Origin: Panopea generosa | Lineage: Eukaryota > Mollusca > Bivalvia > Adapedonta > Hiatellidae | Reading direction: 5' to 3' | DNA: 64,000 bases | Assembly (NCBI GenBank): GCA_029582155.1 | Contig: CM055902.1 | Location: 17,694,011 to 17,758,010 of the forward strand | Shown: in pieces, positions 1 through 11,990 of the stretch | Numbering within the stretch: the first letter of the stretch is position 1 | Layout of the letters: each line of letters starts with the position of its first letter | Program-made: the position numbers and the translations under genes | Notes under the pieces: generated by a model | What the model was told of the DNA's origin: nothing | What the model saw: only the letters and a program-made list of their open reading frames with translations | The model's database searches: none

Positions 1-589
1 ATGAAAGTAATGTAGAAGGTACTGTTATTAATATTTCTGATGATTAGAGGAAGTGTTTTTTTTAAAAGATAAAAGCATTTTAAAATGGTTTTGTTCTATG
101 ATTTTATCAGCGGAAAAAGGCATAAGTATATTATGAACACTTTCAACAAACATACTTGAAATTAATTTTCCAATTGGCAAAGATACTAAATTTACTCAAA
201 AACAGAAAACAGGCTCGTTTTTTTCTGTATAATATATACACATTAAAACTATGATATTGGAGACTGAAACTGTATAGCTCTCTTATGAAATGAAATAAAG
301 CCAGCTTTTCTAGTTTTATTTTAACAATCAATAAACTTTATCAATTAGTTTTAAGAGGAAGTGGAGAAAATAGACAAAAAACGTCACATAAGTAGAGGTG
401 CCATGTGGAGAGGCATGTTTGGATAACTTTTAAATAATCAGAATATGTTTGTTAAAATCTTTCCATTTGTGTCGATATATCTGTATTCCAGACATAAGTA
501 TATATTCTGTATTAAAGTTGTATATAAGAATGCAGAATTATCCAATGTTCTTGTATATTAAATTGTATATTCTGTATACCAGGACCCAT
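1..589. other. AT-rich flank, no gene seen
   Basis: Both strands were read. Only short open frames of low-complexity composition occur, with no splice-framed exon, repeat unit or RNA gene that I can support. Confidence 0.5.
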
Positions 590-830
590 CACTCCCCAGT
601 CATCGCAAGTCTCAACACCATGGCAACAAATTATCTCCCTTTGAAAAGCTCTCGAGCCAATCAACCCATCAAATACTCAGCGCTCAACCATTCAACTTGC
701 AATTTTCATCTCTACCGAGTCAGCCAATCAACTATCAGCGCAATTTCAGCATCCCATCATCTTAACAACAGCGACCTTGACTTTTTATCACAACGTTACC
801 ATAGCAACTGATTTCCGCATTTGCGAAACA
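590..830. promoter_or_regulatory. Promoter-like patch with CCAAT boxes and an X-box
   Basis: This stretch is clearly richer in G+C than its surroundings. It carries two CCAAT boxes in the same context (AGCCAATCAAC at 655-665 and 722-732), a partial X-box with a good right half (AACACCATGGCAAC, 614-627) and a full X-box at 795-808. CCAAT boxes bind NF-Y and X-boxes bind RFX factors, a pairing typical of promoters of ciliary genes in animals. No first exon is recognisable on either side, so the gene it would serve is unknown. It could belong to a minus-strand gene running off the left edge. Calling it a promoter is inference. Confidence 0.35.
795..808. promoter_or_regulatory. Perfect RFX X-box motif
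   Basis: The sequence GTTACCATAGCAAC fits the X-box consensus GTNRCC-N(0-3)-RGYAAC at every position, with a two-base spacer. The motif is rare enough that a chance hit is unlikely, and it lies 67-138 bp from two CCAAT boxes. Confidence 0.5.
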
Positions 831-1135
831 GCAACTGTCTGTAGTTCAAGTTATGAACTTTCAGCAAAAAACAACTTATAACTCAACTGTAACCACTGCT
901 ACTGGTAAAGTGTGATAGATTCTAGTGTTAGAGTTACACATTATTAAATGTGTTTATCAGTATTTGCTGTTCTTTATATGTGCTTATGCCATCTGATGGT
1001 CAAACAACAATTTTTCTCAAGGTTTAGTAATGTAAAAAACAAAAATAAAAAAATGGATAATTTTTATGTTTTTTTTTTATGATGATGAGTGGCGGCTTTA
1101 AATTTTAAACAGAAAGATGCATGTATAAAAAAATA

Positions 1136-1184
<49 letters not shown>

Positions 1185-1827
1185 ATTATATATATATAGA
1201 TAGATTGCTTTCCATTTGTTAGGGTTGAATAATGAAGTGAGAAAGAAAGTTGTTTGACCAGGGATGGTAATAACATTGCATGTATTTGTTCTAAAACACT
1301 TCTTTCAATTTTAAGTTGAATTGTATCTGTCCGCACTTTACTGGACTTTCATAGACAGGACCAGTCTTTCATTTTGGTTTATTTTACAACCCCTTCTCTT
1401 GAGTCTCCGAAAAGCAAAAATTAAATATCAAAATTGTATAATTGACGAAAGTTTTGCCAGTTCAAAGCGTTAAGGGTGAATAAAAACTTAAACTGACTGA
1501 GTGTTTTAGAGCAAATATTCATGAAACCAAGGGATGATGATTATTATATTGGTTAGGTTAAATTATCTGTTTCCTTTGTTGTTTTCTTAGAAAGTTCCCC
1601 TTTCACTGAATTTACTTTCAATCTACATAGGATTATGTCCTTTACTTGTTATAGTGATAAGAGTACATTATGAATTTACTTGAAATGCCTGCATAACATT
1701 ATACTGAAACAACAGGGCTTTACCTGCACATACACTCTGTGGGCTGTTCATTGTAAAATATAAAATAACATTATATTATAATATATTGTTATATAATAAA
1801 ACTATATACATACATGTAGGTATATAC
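831..1827. other. AT-rich intergenic DNA, no gene
   Basis: No coding exon or structured RNA was recognised. The only distinct element is the CT/TA microsatellite at 1138-1198. Confidence 0.5.
1138..1198. repeat. (CT)n/(TA)n compound microsatellite
   Basis: About 31 bases of alternating C and T run directly into about 30 bases of alternating T and A. It is a simple sequence with no coding role. Confidence 0.95.
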
Positions 1828-2610
1828 AGTAAAACCTGTACTTGAAAGTTTCCATGTTCATGTATAAACCTCTATAAAACAGCAATCTGTCATTAGAAGC
1901 TGAATTTATAACTTTTTAACCTCCTGTGGCATCTGCTATTAAGCAACCACCTGTCATTAGAAACTGAATGTTTAATTTCCATGTTCAAGTTATGACCTCT
2001 ATTAAGAGAAATCTAATGTTTGATTATAGCCCCAGATACAAAGTATATGGGGGTTATTTAGGAGCTGCACTCCTTGGCCAGTCCGTCCGTCTGTGGACAA
2101 TTTTTGTGATCGCTATTTCTCAGCAACCATTGATTTGAATTCAATGACTCTTCAAAAAAAGTGGTTTGGTACCAAGCCCAGTTGTGCATATCTTTGGCAT
2201 GTTGCACCAGAATAATTTTTCAATGAGTCCTTTGACTTTTTTTTTGTGGTTGGTGTTTCTCGGCAGCCATTGGCTGGAATTCAGTGGCACTTTACAAAAG
2301 TGATTGGTTGCTCTAATTGGTTCTCTTTGTCAAAGCAGGTAGTAAAAAGGTGCAATAACTGTGTCAGGGCACAATCTAGGGGTATTCATCACCCTCAGCG
2401 ATATTTCTAATTTCCCATGTTCAAATAAGTCTCTTTTTCAGTAAAGTACCTAATATTGAACACTCTGCTGTCTCTAGTAGCTGATTCTTTAATTTGCTAT
2501 GTATAAGTTGTGACCTCTATTAAATAACAGCTTGTTTTCAAGATATGAATGCTGATTTCCCATGCTCAAGTAGTGACCTTTATCCTAAACCAGACACGTT
2601 TTCTTATTTC
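1828..2610. repeat. Degenerate tandem repeat, split by a dispersed element
   Basis: Variants of a phrase like TTTCCATGTTCAAGT..GACCTCTATTAA..CTGTCATTAGAAGCTGAAT recur about every 75-80 bp from 1845 to 2010 and again from 2410 to 2600. The block starts with CAGTAAAACCTG (1830), close to the CAGTCAAACCTG terminus of the 178-bp MITEs elsewhere in the window. The middle is interrupted by a separate dispersed element. Confidence 0.4.
2022..2405. mobile_element. Dispersed non-autonomous element with GTCCGTCCGTC head
   Basis: It starts with a small palindromic head (CCCCAGATACAAAGTATATGGGG), followed by the phrase GTCCGTCCGTCTGTGGAC and two diverged copies of a tandem core (CTATTTCTCAGCAACCATTG.. 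at about 2113 and GTTTCTCGGCAGCCATTGG at about 2256). The same architecture recurs at 10480, 22668, 31726 and 38308. No coding capacity. Confidence 0.4.
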
Positions 2611-3077
2611 TATATATGTTTGGTTTATATAAAAGTGAAATTAACCTGTATGAAGCAGACACGTGTCTTTAAAGATCACTTAGTCCACTTTCCTTGTTTT
2701 GACTGTTTAGGACAGGTATGATTGGACTGTAAATAGTGATACAAGACTTCCAATTGTTCAGTATCTGTGGGTAGGTACTGTTGACAGTTATTAAACTGAT
2801 ATTAGCAGTTATATTAATGATGCACATGTATTGTGTACTCCTTTGTCTAAATCTTTTAAAACCATAGTCTGGCAAGCTACTGAATAGAAAAAAGTGAACA
2901 GTTTCGGTGAAAGTATTAAAACATTTGATTTTGTAATCAGTTTCTAAAGTGTACCAGGTAGGTAAATCCCTTCTAACCCACCATTAAATTGGGTTGGGAA
3001 ACTTGAGATATATCATAACATCACACACCACATCATAACGTACACTATAAGCTATGAATACACATATGCATGTACCC

Positions 3078-3995
3078 TTTGTTTATAGACTTATAGGGTG
3101 GGTTATCTTTGTTTATAGACTTACAGGTTGGGATATCTGTTTATAGACTTTTAGGGTGGGATATCTTTGTTTATAGACTAGTAGGGTGGGATATCTTTGT
3201 GTATAGACTTATAGGGTGGGATATCTTTGTGTATAGACTTTTAGGGTGGGATATCTGTTTATAGACTTTTAGAGTGGGATATCTTTGTGTACAGACTTAT
3301 AGGATGGGATATCTTTGTTTATAGACTTATATGGTTGGTTATCTTTGTTTATAGACAGGGATATCTTTGTTTATGGACTAACAAGGTTGGTTATCTTTGT
3401 TTATAGACTTAAAGAGTGGGGTAGCTTTGTTTATAGACTTACAAGGTTGATTATCTTTGTTTATGGACTTAAAGGGTGGGTTATTTTGTTTATAGACTTA
3501 TAGAGAGGGATATCTTTGTTTATGGACTTAAAGGGTGTGTTATCTTTGTTTATAGACTTAAAGAGTGGGATAGCTTTGTTTATAGATTTACAAGGTTGAT
3601 TATCTTTGTTTATGGACTTATAGGATGGGATATCTTTGTTTATAGACTTATAGGTTGGGATGTCTTTGATTATAGGCTTATAGGTGGGATATCTTTGTTT
3701 ATATCTAGGGTGGGCTGTCTTTGATTATAGACTTATAGGATGGGATATCTTTTTTTATAGACTTATAGGTTGGGATATCTTTGTTAATAGACTTATAGGG
3801 TGGGATATCTTTTCTTTTTTTTATAGACTTATAGGTTTGGATATCTTGTTTATAGACTTATAGGATGGGATATCTTTTTTTATAGACTTATAGGTGTGGA
3901 TATTTTGTTTATAGACCATAGGGTGGGATATCTTTTTTTTTTATAGACTTCTAGGTTGGGATGCCTTTGTTTATAGACTTATACGATGGGTAATA
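3078..3995. repeat. ~30-bp minisatellite
   Basis: About 30 tandem units close to TTTGTTTATAGACTTATAGG plus GTGGGATATC. Units vary by substitutions and small indels, and poly-T tracts lengthen toward the 3' end. A long + strand open frame at 3315-3724 with the motif IFVYGL exists only because the unit length is a multiple of three. I do not read it as a gene. Confidence 0.9.
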
Positions 3996-4904
3996 TTTGT
4001 TTTTAGGAATACATTACAATGTACTACCAGTTGAAAAATGTTTATTTTAAAGCTATACACTTATGATAAATGTCATAGGTACAATATTCACGTATTTCCT
4101 GTAAAAAAAAGCATCTTCTTGTTAGATTTTTAAACTTTAGATATTATAAGTGCCTTGTGTAGTTTTGCTTCAGATTAAAATACCGTGGTGGGTGTTAGGT
4201 TTGTAGACTCCTGATGGTTGTGTAAGTTTCATGAATATGTTTATAAATTGCAACCGACCTTTAACTGATGCATACTCTGGTTAGTAAAGCTGAGGGGCAT
4301 ATTTGACAAAATGTTTGGTAATACCATTTTCTGTGGCCTGGGAAGTGGGAGGTCAAAGGTTCGCATCTCTGTGGGTTTTCTGATGCTGCAAGTTGCTCAC
4401 CCAGCAGCTTGTTTGTTTGATGAGTACCAAATGTATTACAGTCTGATGCCTGGCAAGAATTGTTTTTGGGAAGGAGCTTTGTACAAAATAAAGGTGTCTC
4501 ATAAGCCTGTTGTGGCTGTCTTTTTCGATAGGGGTGACACTTTAATATGCATAAACTTTTATGATATAAACTTGCAAAATTCATACACAAATGGAGAAAA
4601 TATTTAAAATGAGCAATTCCTATTGCATGTATAGAATATAGCACAAAATATTTTTTATTTTTTTACTTTATACCTGTTAATTTGCTTTAAATGTTTTTAA
4701 CAGATAATGACTTATTTTAAGTGGATAAAAAATCTACATGGGCAGCTCAAAAGGTTATTGGATAGCATATTTTATTTTATATATTTCCCTAACTCCTGTA
4801 TACATTATAGCATATTTTTGTCAAAGTAGCACTGGTATATCTTTTATATATTATAAGTATGCCGGTATAAGTGTAGTTAGTTATATGTCTTATGTATCAT
4901 TCAG
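3996..4904. other. Upstream intron of the SR gene or intergenic DNA, no exon recognised
   Basis: No RNA-recognition motif exon or other conserved coding block was found here. The open frames around 4261-4644 overlap on both strands and look non-coding. The stretch ends at the AG acceptor at 4903-4904. Confidence 0.4.
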
Positions 4905-4991
4905 GTCAAGATCACCAAGGCGGCGGTCCCCATCTCCTTCTACAAGAAGAAGGACGCCATCACCAAGAAGAGGAAGATATTCACGAAGCAG
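4905..4991 (+). CDS. SR splicing factor, penultimate coding exon
   Basis: Acceptor TCATTCAG ends at 4904 and the donor is AG|GTATGT at 4992. The 87-nt exon is a multiple of three and encodes SR/SP-rich sequence (SPRRRSPSPSTRRRTPSP). Confidence 0.75.
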
Positions 4992-6282
4992 GTATGTATT
5001 CCTATTGTACAATTGTTTGCGAACTATAAATTGTTTGTCATGAAAATGAATACATAACCAATGCAGACTTTGTAAATCTCAAAGGAGACCTTCAAATTAC
5101 AGGTAGAGGTCCCTCGATTATTTTCTCTTGCCATTTTCATCATCTAGATATTTAGAAAATTTCAACTAAGCCACTTTTTCCTGGGATTCTGAAAGGTTAA
5201 CCATTACTGGAGCACACCCATTTCTGCAAGTAACTGATAATTTTCTCACTTGAATCCGAGGTGAGAGATGAATGAAAATGAGACACATCGATATAAATGA
5301 TCACTGAGACTAGCCAGGCGAGAATTCGAACTCCCGAGCCCTGGATGGATAGTCAGACATACAATGGGCCCCATTACTACAACGCTTGAGTAATATGAGC
5401 AATTTCACCTGTTAACAGTTTTGACCAGAATTACACATGCAGTCAAGACTCGTTATCTCGATACTGGAGGGAATGCAAAAAAACATAGAGAATCTCATAT
5501 AGCAGAATATCGACATATATTTTCCAGATAATTATTTATTTATATCACCTTATGATTGTCATCCGCCGTATGTCCATTGTACTTTGGTTTCATTTTGCAG
5601 TCAGTGCAGTAGGATAACACTGTTTTGATAAATGCTCGTATCTGGGTTCTTCGAATTACTTGGATGAGATATAAGTTGTTTTGCTGTATTGACACTGAGG
5701 CTGATTGATTAAATCAAGTGATATTTATACAATTGACATTCATGTGATTGCTCAGTATGATGATACAATGTTTGCAACACCCTTTTTGTCATTAAAACTG
5801 GCGCATTTACCGTAGACCTATAATTAGTATCGCATCTAAAACAAACTGTGAGAAATAATGTGCGCAATTTTCACACAGGATGGAAAGCAAAACCAATATC
5901 ACATCAACAATTATTAAATCGAGACAAACATTCAAAGAAAGGTATAAAATGATCATTTGGGTATCAAAACTGGATTTGAGACAGTAAAAAAATCAACACA
6001 GACAATATCTAATAAAAAGGAATGTATTTACAAACAAATTAGGAACGGCCAAAAATATAAAACTACCGGAATATTGTCTGTCTTAAGTGATGTCGACATA
6101 TTAACGTGTTTCAACTGGACATAGCGTACAGTCATTATTTGATTTGCTTTTCAAGGTCACCACGTCAGTCGAGAGAAAAGTCGCCACGCCGTGACAGATC
6201 CCCAAGGAACAGATCCCCCAGAGACAGATCTATATCCCCTGTAGGTGGCGGAAACAGAGACCGGTCCCCAGAAAGAGAGTGA
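4905..6282 (+). CDS. SR-type splicing factor, C-terminal RS domain (3' part of gene)
   Basis: This is the last coding part of a serine/arginine-rich splicing factor, a nuclear protein whose RS domain is phosphorylated and recruits spliceosome parts. Coding exons are 4905-4991 and 6156-6282, joined within an AG|G arginine codon. Together they read about 70 residues of RS/SP repeats, including RSRSPRRRSPSPSTRRR, then PRRDRSPRNRSPRDRS, a short GGG linker and a final RDRSPERE before TGA (6280-6282). The upstream RNA-recognition exons are not visible in the window and probably lie before it. The ending SPERE recalls the C-terminus of SRSF7/9G8, but RS tails are low in complexity, so the subfamily is uncertain. 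A SINE1 copy lies in the intron, and an extra intron follows the stop. Confidence 0.75.
5165..5385 (-). mobile_element. SINE1 copy (tRNA-derived) in the SR-gene intron
   Basis: In reverse complement it shows the family landmarks: a B-box-like GTTCGAAT..CTCGCCTGGC head, then TGAGA(C/A)GAATG..TCTCACC and CAAGTGAGAAAATTATCAGTTACTTGC, then GTTAACCTTTCAGGATCCCAGGAAA. It is diverged from the copy at 38755. Confidence 0.65.
6156..6282 (+). CDS. SR splicing factor, last coding exon part
   Basis: Acceptor GCTTTTCAAG ends at 6155. Reads SPRQSREKSPRRDRSPRN and on to RDRSPERE, then TGA at 6280-6282. Codon use (AGA, TCC, CCA) matches the preceding exon. Confidence 0.75.
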
Positions 6283-6308
6283 TATAGTGGTGTAGCCAGT
6301 GTAAACAG

Positions 6309-6848
6309 GTATGCTTTAATCTACATTATAAAGAAAAAACACTATCCATATTTTTTTTCTTTCTTAAATGGTTTATAATGATGAGTACTGATGTGACCTA
6401 GAACATATGTGGATTGCTTGATGGGTGTCTGGGGCTCCATAGTAAGTGATCATGGCCAGTATCTCAAGGTCAGTTATCATTCACTGCTTAGGTTGTATGT
6501 TTGAGCAGAGCTTTGTCCAACATTTTTTTGTGAGAAAGATTGTCTCTTGTTATAAAGATAAAATAGCAATTATTACTTCAATGTGAATATTTTTACCCTC
6601 CCAGCCTCACTCCCAACTGAAAGTAGATTATGATCACCCTATGATCTATCCCAGTGTCGGTCTCTCTGGGCAAATAATTTTGTTACGGTTAATACATTTT
6701 GGATAACAATTGGTACAAATGCTTATCCCCATGATATGGCGTGTTCTCAAAGAATGATCAAAATCATCTTAGTATCACCAGAGTTATTGCCCTTGTTTAT
6801 ATAGTTATATACAAATGATGGCATCATGTATTTTGTGTATTATTTCAG
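6309..6848 (+). other. Intron in the 3'UTR of the SR gene
   Basis: A donor AACAG|GTATGC at 6309 lies 26 nt after the stop codon and pairs with an acceptor TATTATTTCAG ending at 6848. Because the junction is closer than about 50 nt to the stop, it should not by itself trigger nonsense-mediated decay. The call rests on splice-site consensus only. Confidence 0.45.
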
Positions 6849-7175
6849 ATTTAACTGACAGCAAAATAAGAGTCACAAGTTTTACCCAAGATGTTTGAGA
6901 GAGGGAATTTTCAGAATCAAGGACGTGTGCAGATTTTAATTTTTACGTGGTTGTCATGAAGTGTATTCTTTTAATTGTATATTAATAATATATATTAACT
7001 ATGCTATCAAAAGCATTTCGTCAGCAGATACAAACTGGTATTTGATCTCCATCGGGCATTGTAATTGTCTCCGATGCTGGAAAAGAAAATCTGTAATAAT
7101 GGAACAATAGGTGTATTTTTAAAATTGCTGCATATTGATATTGGGGTCCAATAAACATGTATTTTGTTATATGAA
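6849..7175 (+). terminator. Probable 3'UTR end with polyadenylation signal
   Basis: AATAAA at 7150-7155 is followed by a T/G-rich stretch (TATTTTGTTATATG, TTGCCTTGTTTGC), the layout expected of a cleavage site at about 7170. Further AATAAA motifs at 8409-8414 and about 8536 could serve a longer form, but a dispersed repeat lies between. Confidence 0.4.
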
Positions 7176-7944
7176 GCTTGCCTTGTTTGCAAGACTGAAT
7201 AATGACTGACATGTTCGACTGTGATGTTAAAATGGCTTACCAGTAGTTAAAACTGTTATTAAGTATTTTTAAAATACCAATGTCGAATGATAATTAAGAG
7301 AAGAAATCTGTCATGCCAAGCTGTTATACATCATAACCGCTGTAAAACTATTGATATGTAGAACCAAAAATGTTTCATTGTCAGACACAGCCTTGTTCAA
7401 TGTGGATATTTTAAATCCTTACAACACCTGTTTGAACTGTATTACACATGCTACTTGTTGATTGTTTCATGTGTTAGCCAAGAAATCACTGTTGTTTTTT
7501 CTTGAATTAGTGTATGCATGATGAACTGTATGTCATATTTCGTGAATTCATTCCATTTAAAGTTTCATATGCCGGTAACATTAATAACTGATGGTAGACT
7601 AATGGTTAACTGTGGATTCTTTATATCACTCTTCAACCAGTCCCAGATTCTCCTCATTTCTTCTGTAACTCTCTCCCATTTACCATTTAAAAAATTGTTT
7701 TCAAATCATTACTGTGTTGTGTTTGGTCAAATTTATTTTGAAATATATTGTAGTTTTATATGCCTTGGTACCCTTTATGTATGTTCTCTGTCCAGCCAGA
7801 ATGAAACTAAACAAGCCAATACGCTTATTTACACATATATATGCATAACAAACTGTTAAAGTAGACTGATCCAAGTATTCAAAACTCGCAGACACCCTTA
7901 TTTGAATAACATGTTTTGTGATTTACAAAGAATTTACATGTGGT
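7176..7944. other. AT-rich DNA, no gene seen
   Basis: Open frames here overlap one another on both strands and lack conserved motifs. It may be the distal 3'UTR of the SR gene if the AATAAA at 8409 is used. Confidence 0.4.
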
Positions 7945-8280
7945 TGGAGCCCTGTGGTTCCGACTAAGAATAGATCATGGGTGTCATGTTCATTTTATCA
8001 TTTTTTGTCATGTTCATTACTGCGGTTAAATTATCAACCCCTGTGTGGTTTCAGGGAGCCATGTGAGTGATGGCAAGAATAGGACCACTGTGGCTCATGC
8101 ATGTCGTAAGAAGCAACAATTTGAGTAATATGATAGAATAAGCTGTTCTGCAGGTATCAAGGTTCTAGGTTCATTCTGCATATTCATTTTTTGATGTATT
8201 TTTTTATATGAGTGAACCTGGAATTTTCCTTCCTGTTGGCAACAAAAACCCTATTCATTCATTCATCATTCATTACATGT
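7945..8280 (+). mobile_element. Interspersed repeat R5 with (ATTC)n tail
   Basis: It is shared, in opposite orientation, with 11572-11990. Landmarks are CCCCTGTGTGGTTTCAGGGAGCC, GTCGTAAGAAGC.ACAA, GTATCAAGGTTCTAGGTTCA and CTTCCTGTTGGC, then ACCCTATTCATTCATTCAT. The ATTC tail suggests a retroposed SINE-like element. Confidence 0.7.
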
Positions 8281-10479
8281 GGTTGGAGGGCGGGCAGGGT
8301 ATTGATTTAAAAACTGCATGTTAACAAAATGTTGAATTTTGATTTCTTCATCTTTGTGAAATTGTACATCACATACATTTTAGCTGTTGAATTTTCATTT
8401 CTTTATTTAATAAAAGTCACTGCATTGCAGTCTTGGCAGTTCTGAATAATAATGTAGTAAAAGTATGACTTCTTTAACTTGGCTTTATCATGCTTATTTT
8501 ACAATGTTGCAAATACATATTTTTTTCTAAAAAGAAATAAAACCAATTACATGATGTAAATTCATAACTGTGTTGAGGACAGAGAAGATTTACAAGTAGT
8601 CGTGACTGATCATTAGTTTTAAAAACTGACTGATGATCAATTATTTATTGGTTTTTACTTTTATCTTTGAAAAAAGTATGTTGGGAGCTATTTTGATGGA
8701 TGTAATTACAAATTCATCATAAATATGTGTTTTACTGACGCAATTGTTTATCTGGAATACTATTAGTTGTATGTTCATTTTCATTGTAGTTTTATTAATT
8801 TGTACATGAATAGAGTAAATTTGTAAATAAAGCACAAATATCTTCAAGTACCAACAAGAAATATTTGCTATATGATAAACGATTGATTAGGGGAATCTTC
8901 GTCAATAAATAAGATAATTTGGAAGTCAAAATCATAATCGGTAAAATTCTCCTGATTGTCATTGGGCATTTCATTAATTTCAATGACTGCTTTTGTTCAT
9001 ATACCTTCTGCTATGTTGACCGATATTTATCCTTGTGTTTTAGTTATGATACACCTGCTCTGTCCCACAGTACAATAATAACACAAAACTTCAAGCTCTG
9101 GGGCCTGTTTCAGTAACCTTCGTAAGTCTTAAGATTTAGGTACAAACAAATTGTGGCACCTTGGAATATTCCATTTGCACAGTATTTTTGCAAATTTTAA
9201 ACAAAATATTATTTATTAGGCTACAAAGTCATAAAATAATGTAAGCGAAACACTTTTTTCGTGACTTCAAATCTTACACTGAGACGTTTGAAAACTTAAA
9301 AATGTTAGTGAAATGGGTCCCTGTGTCATAGAGAAAGACAATACACTGTTTTACATTTTTACTCGTGAAAAAGTTGTGTTTTACAGTTACTGTCACCAGG
9401 TTTGTTTTATGCTAGAAATCCTGTTGTCACGTGTTACATTATGCATTATTTTCTTTTATAAATTGTTCTTTTATTTTTATCATACATTATACACTATTTT
9501 ATATGAGCTTGTCTGATCTTATATACCTATGCATGTATAAAATATTTGTATACCATGTGTAAAATCATTAATTTTTCAATTGGAAACAATCTGCAGTTTG
9601 TGTTTCCATTTGATATTTTCAAACAGTAAATGTAAGTGAAGGATCATATTTATATGGCTGGCAATAAGATGAACAACAATTTTGATGTGATAGAAAATTA
9701 AATTAAACAATTATAAAGTAAATTTTACTGTGGAATGGTAGGCTATAGCACCCTGGATTGGAGTGTCATCGGTTGGATATCTCGACTTCTTGCCACATAC
9801 TTGTTTGATGATTTATAGACCCAGCCAAAAGGTCAAAAAGAACCATTTAAACATGTTAATTATATATTTGATAGTACTTACCTAACTCCCAAATTTCTTA
9901 CCTTGACCCATTTTGTTGGTGTTAAATGAAGCAGATATTAAAACGTTGAAAGTTTGAAAAAGGATAAAAATTTAATAATGAAATGAAGATTGCACCACTT
10001 TGTTACTTTATCCAGTTTCACAGACAAGTCATTGCCATATTTTTATCTTAGTATCATTAGGTGTTGTTCATCATTATATCGTTTTAGAAAAGCTGCAAAT
10101 TTAGTGTATTTTAAATCAAATAAAATATGTGGGTTAAAATACAATGAATGTATAGAAAACGTTGTTTTTTGTATTAATTATGTACCCATTTGAAAATGGA
10201 CCACAGATTGGTAAAAATTTAGCTCCTTCCCCTTCCTTCTACTCAAGTTCCCTATGTAACTCTCAGTTTGAGTTTGTTATCCCCAACTATGTAGTAGATT
10301 GGGGTTATAATTATAGTCTCAGTTGATCTGTCTAAGTTTTGTTTCCCTTCCATTACTCTTGTATGCATGTAAGACTTGTAATACAATTTGGATACAACGG
10401 GTCTTCATATCAAGACAATGTGCAAAATGCAACAACCAAGACTGCGTTCAGGTCAATTAAACGTCTGCTAATGTCTTTA
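8281..10479. other. AT-rich intergenic DNA, no gene seen
   Basis: Nothing supportable was found. The short open frames (for example 8919-9116, 9313-9516 and 9990-10193) are AT-rich, rich in F/Y/I, and lack splice or protein-family support. Confidence 0.5.
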
Positions 10480-11255
10480 GCTCACCTGAGCCAAAGGCTC
10501 ACAGGTGAGCTATTGTGATCGCCTGGTGTCCGTCGTGTGTCGTTAACTTTTAGTTTCTAACAACTTTTCCTCTGAAACCACTTGGCCAATTTTGATATAA
10601 CTTCACAGAAATGTTCCTTGGGTGACCCTCTACCAAGTTTGTTCAAGCCATCTTGATTCGTAAAAATATGGCCGCCAGGGGGTGGGCAAGTTTAATTAGT
10701 AAAAACTTAAATAATCTTCTTGTCAGAAACTACGGGCTCGCTTTAAAATAATTTCACAGAAATGTTCATTGGGTGACCCCCTACCAAGTTTGTTCAAGCC
10801 ATCTTGATTCGTCAAAACACATGGCCACTAGGGGGTGGAGTTAGTTAACTATATAAGCTATAGTAAAAACTTAAAAAAGCTTCTTGTCAGAAAACAAATG
10901 GATCGAGTTTTAAACAATGTTGCAGTAGTGTTCATTGGGTGACCCTTTACCAAGTTTGTTCAAACCGATGTGATTTGTTAAAAAAACATGACGGCCACAG
11001 TGAGGTGCTAGTTTACTATATAGTAAAAACTTCAAAATCCATCTTGTCAGAATCTACTGACCTGATTTCGATGTTATTTCACTGACATTTAACATGGGTG
11101 ACCCTCTACCAAGTTTGAACTCTTCTACGCATCTGTTACATCTTCAAAAAAATCAAAATTCTAACTACTCGCCTTCCTCGTTTTTCTGGAATTTTGAGTG
11201 TACATGTATTATATTATCTACTTAAGTTGGGTGACTCAAGGTGAGTCAGGTGAGC
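10480..11255. mobile_element. Non-autonomous DNA element with tandem ~160-bp core
   Basis: The ends are inverted copies: GCTCACCTGA at 10480-10489 and TCAGGTGAGC at 11246-11255. Just inside the left end is a palindrome (GAGCCAAAGGCTC), then GTGTCCGTCGTGTGTCG, then four diverged tandem units marked by GGGTGACCC.CTACCAAGTTTG at about 10620, 10771, 10937 and 11096 (spacing 151-166 bp). There is no open frame. The layout resembles the palindrome-plus-tandem-core elements common in bivalves (pearl-like or Helitron-derived); class assignment is inference. Confidence 0.6.
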
Positions 11256-11571
11256 AATATAGAGCTATCTTGACCCTCTTGTGTAAATAATTTTCCATGG
11301 CACTGACTCAACCTCAAATTAGCACTGCTTCACTCAATTAATTTATAGAAGCAGACAGCAAATTGTGTGTTTGCTGTTTTAAGGAATTTAAAGCAGCCCA
11401 GATTTATACTCCAAAAGTAAGGTCCGACCAGAATGTTGAGTTTCACAATTGCAAGTTTTATATAAAAAATGGTATCGTGTACGATTTATAAACTCTTGCA
11501 TATAAAAGGATTTTAGTATAACTATGTGTAAACGTTTACCATATCAAGACGGCTCAAGGTTGATGTCACAT

Positions 11572-11990
11572 TGGAATGAATGAATAGGGTTTTACGGCGT
11601 ACCAACACATAGGTTATTCGACGCCAACAGGAAGGAAGATTCCAGGTTCACTACATGTACAAAAACAACAAATTAACATACAGATTAAAAAAAAAAACAT
11701 CAACAAATGAATATGCAGAATGAACCTAGAACCTTGATACCTGCAGCGTTTCAGCAAATTGTATCGTATTACTCAATTTGTCGCTTCTTACGACATGCAT
11801 AAGCCACAGTGATCCTATTCTTGCCATCACTCATGGCTCCCTGGAACCACACAGGGGTTGATAATTTAACCACAATAGTAAACATAATAAAAAATGATAA
11901 AATGAACATGACACCCATTCGGGGGATTCCTACCCCTATGCAGAGATCGACAGTGATTCTATTCTTAGCCGGAACCACACGGGCTATGTC
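11572..11990 (-). mobile_element. Interspersed repeat R5, second copy
   Basis: Reverse-complement match to 7945-8280 with the same landmarks: AATGAATAGGGTTTTACGGCG at the tail, GAACCTAGAACCTTGATACCTGCAG and TCTGCATAGGGGTAGGAATC. It runs somewhat longer at its head. The overlapping minus-strand frame at 11769-12176 is repeat sequence, not a gene. Confidence 0.7.

Noticed and set aside
3315..3724. + strand frames with FVYRL repeats
   Set aside because: Read-through of the 30-bp minisatellite.
4261..4644. Exon of the SR gene or another gene
   Set aside because: Frames are open on both strands with no RRM-like or other family motif and no matching splice sites.
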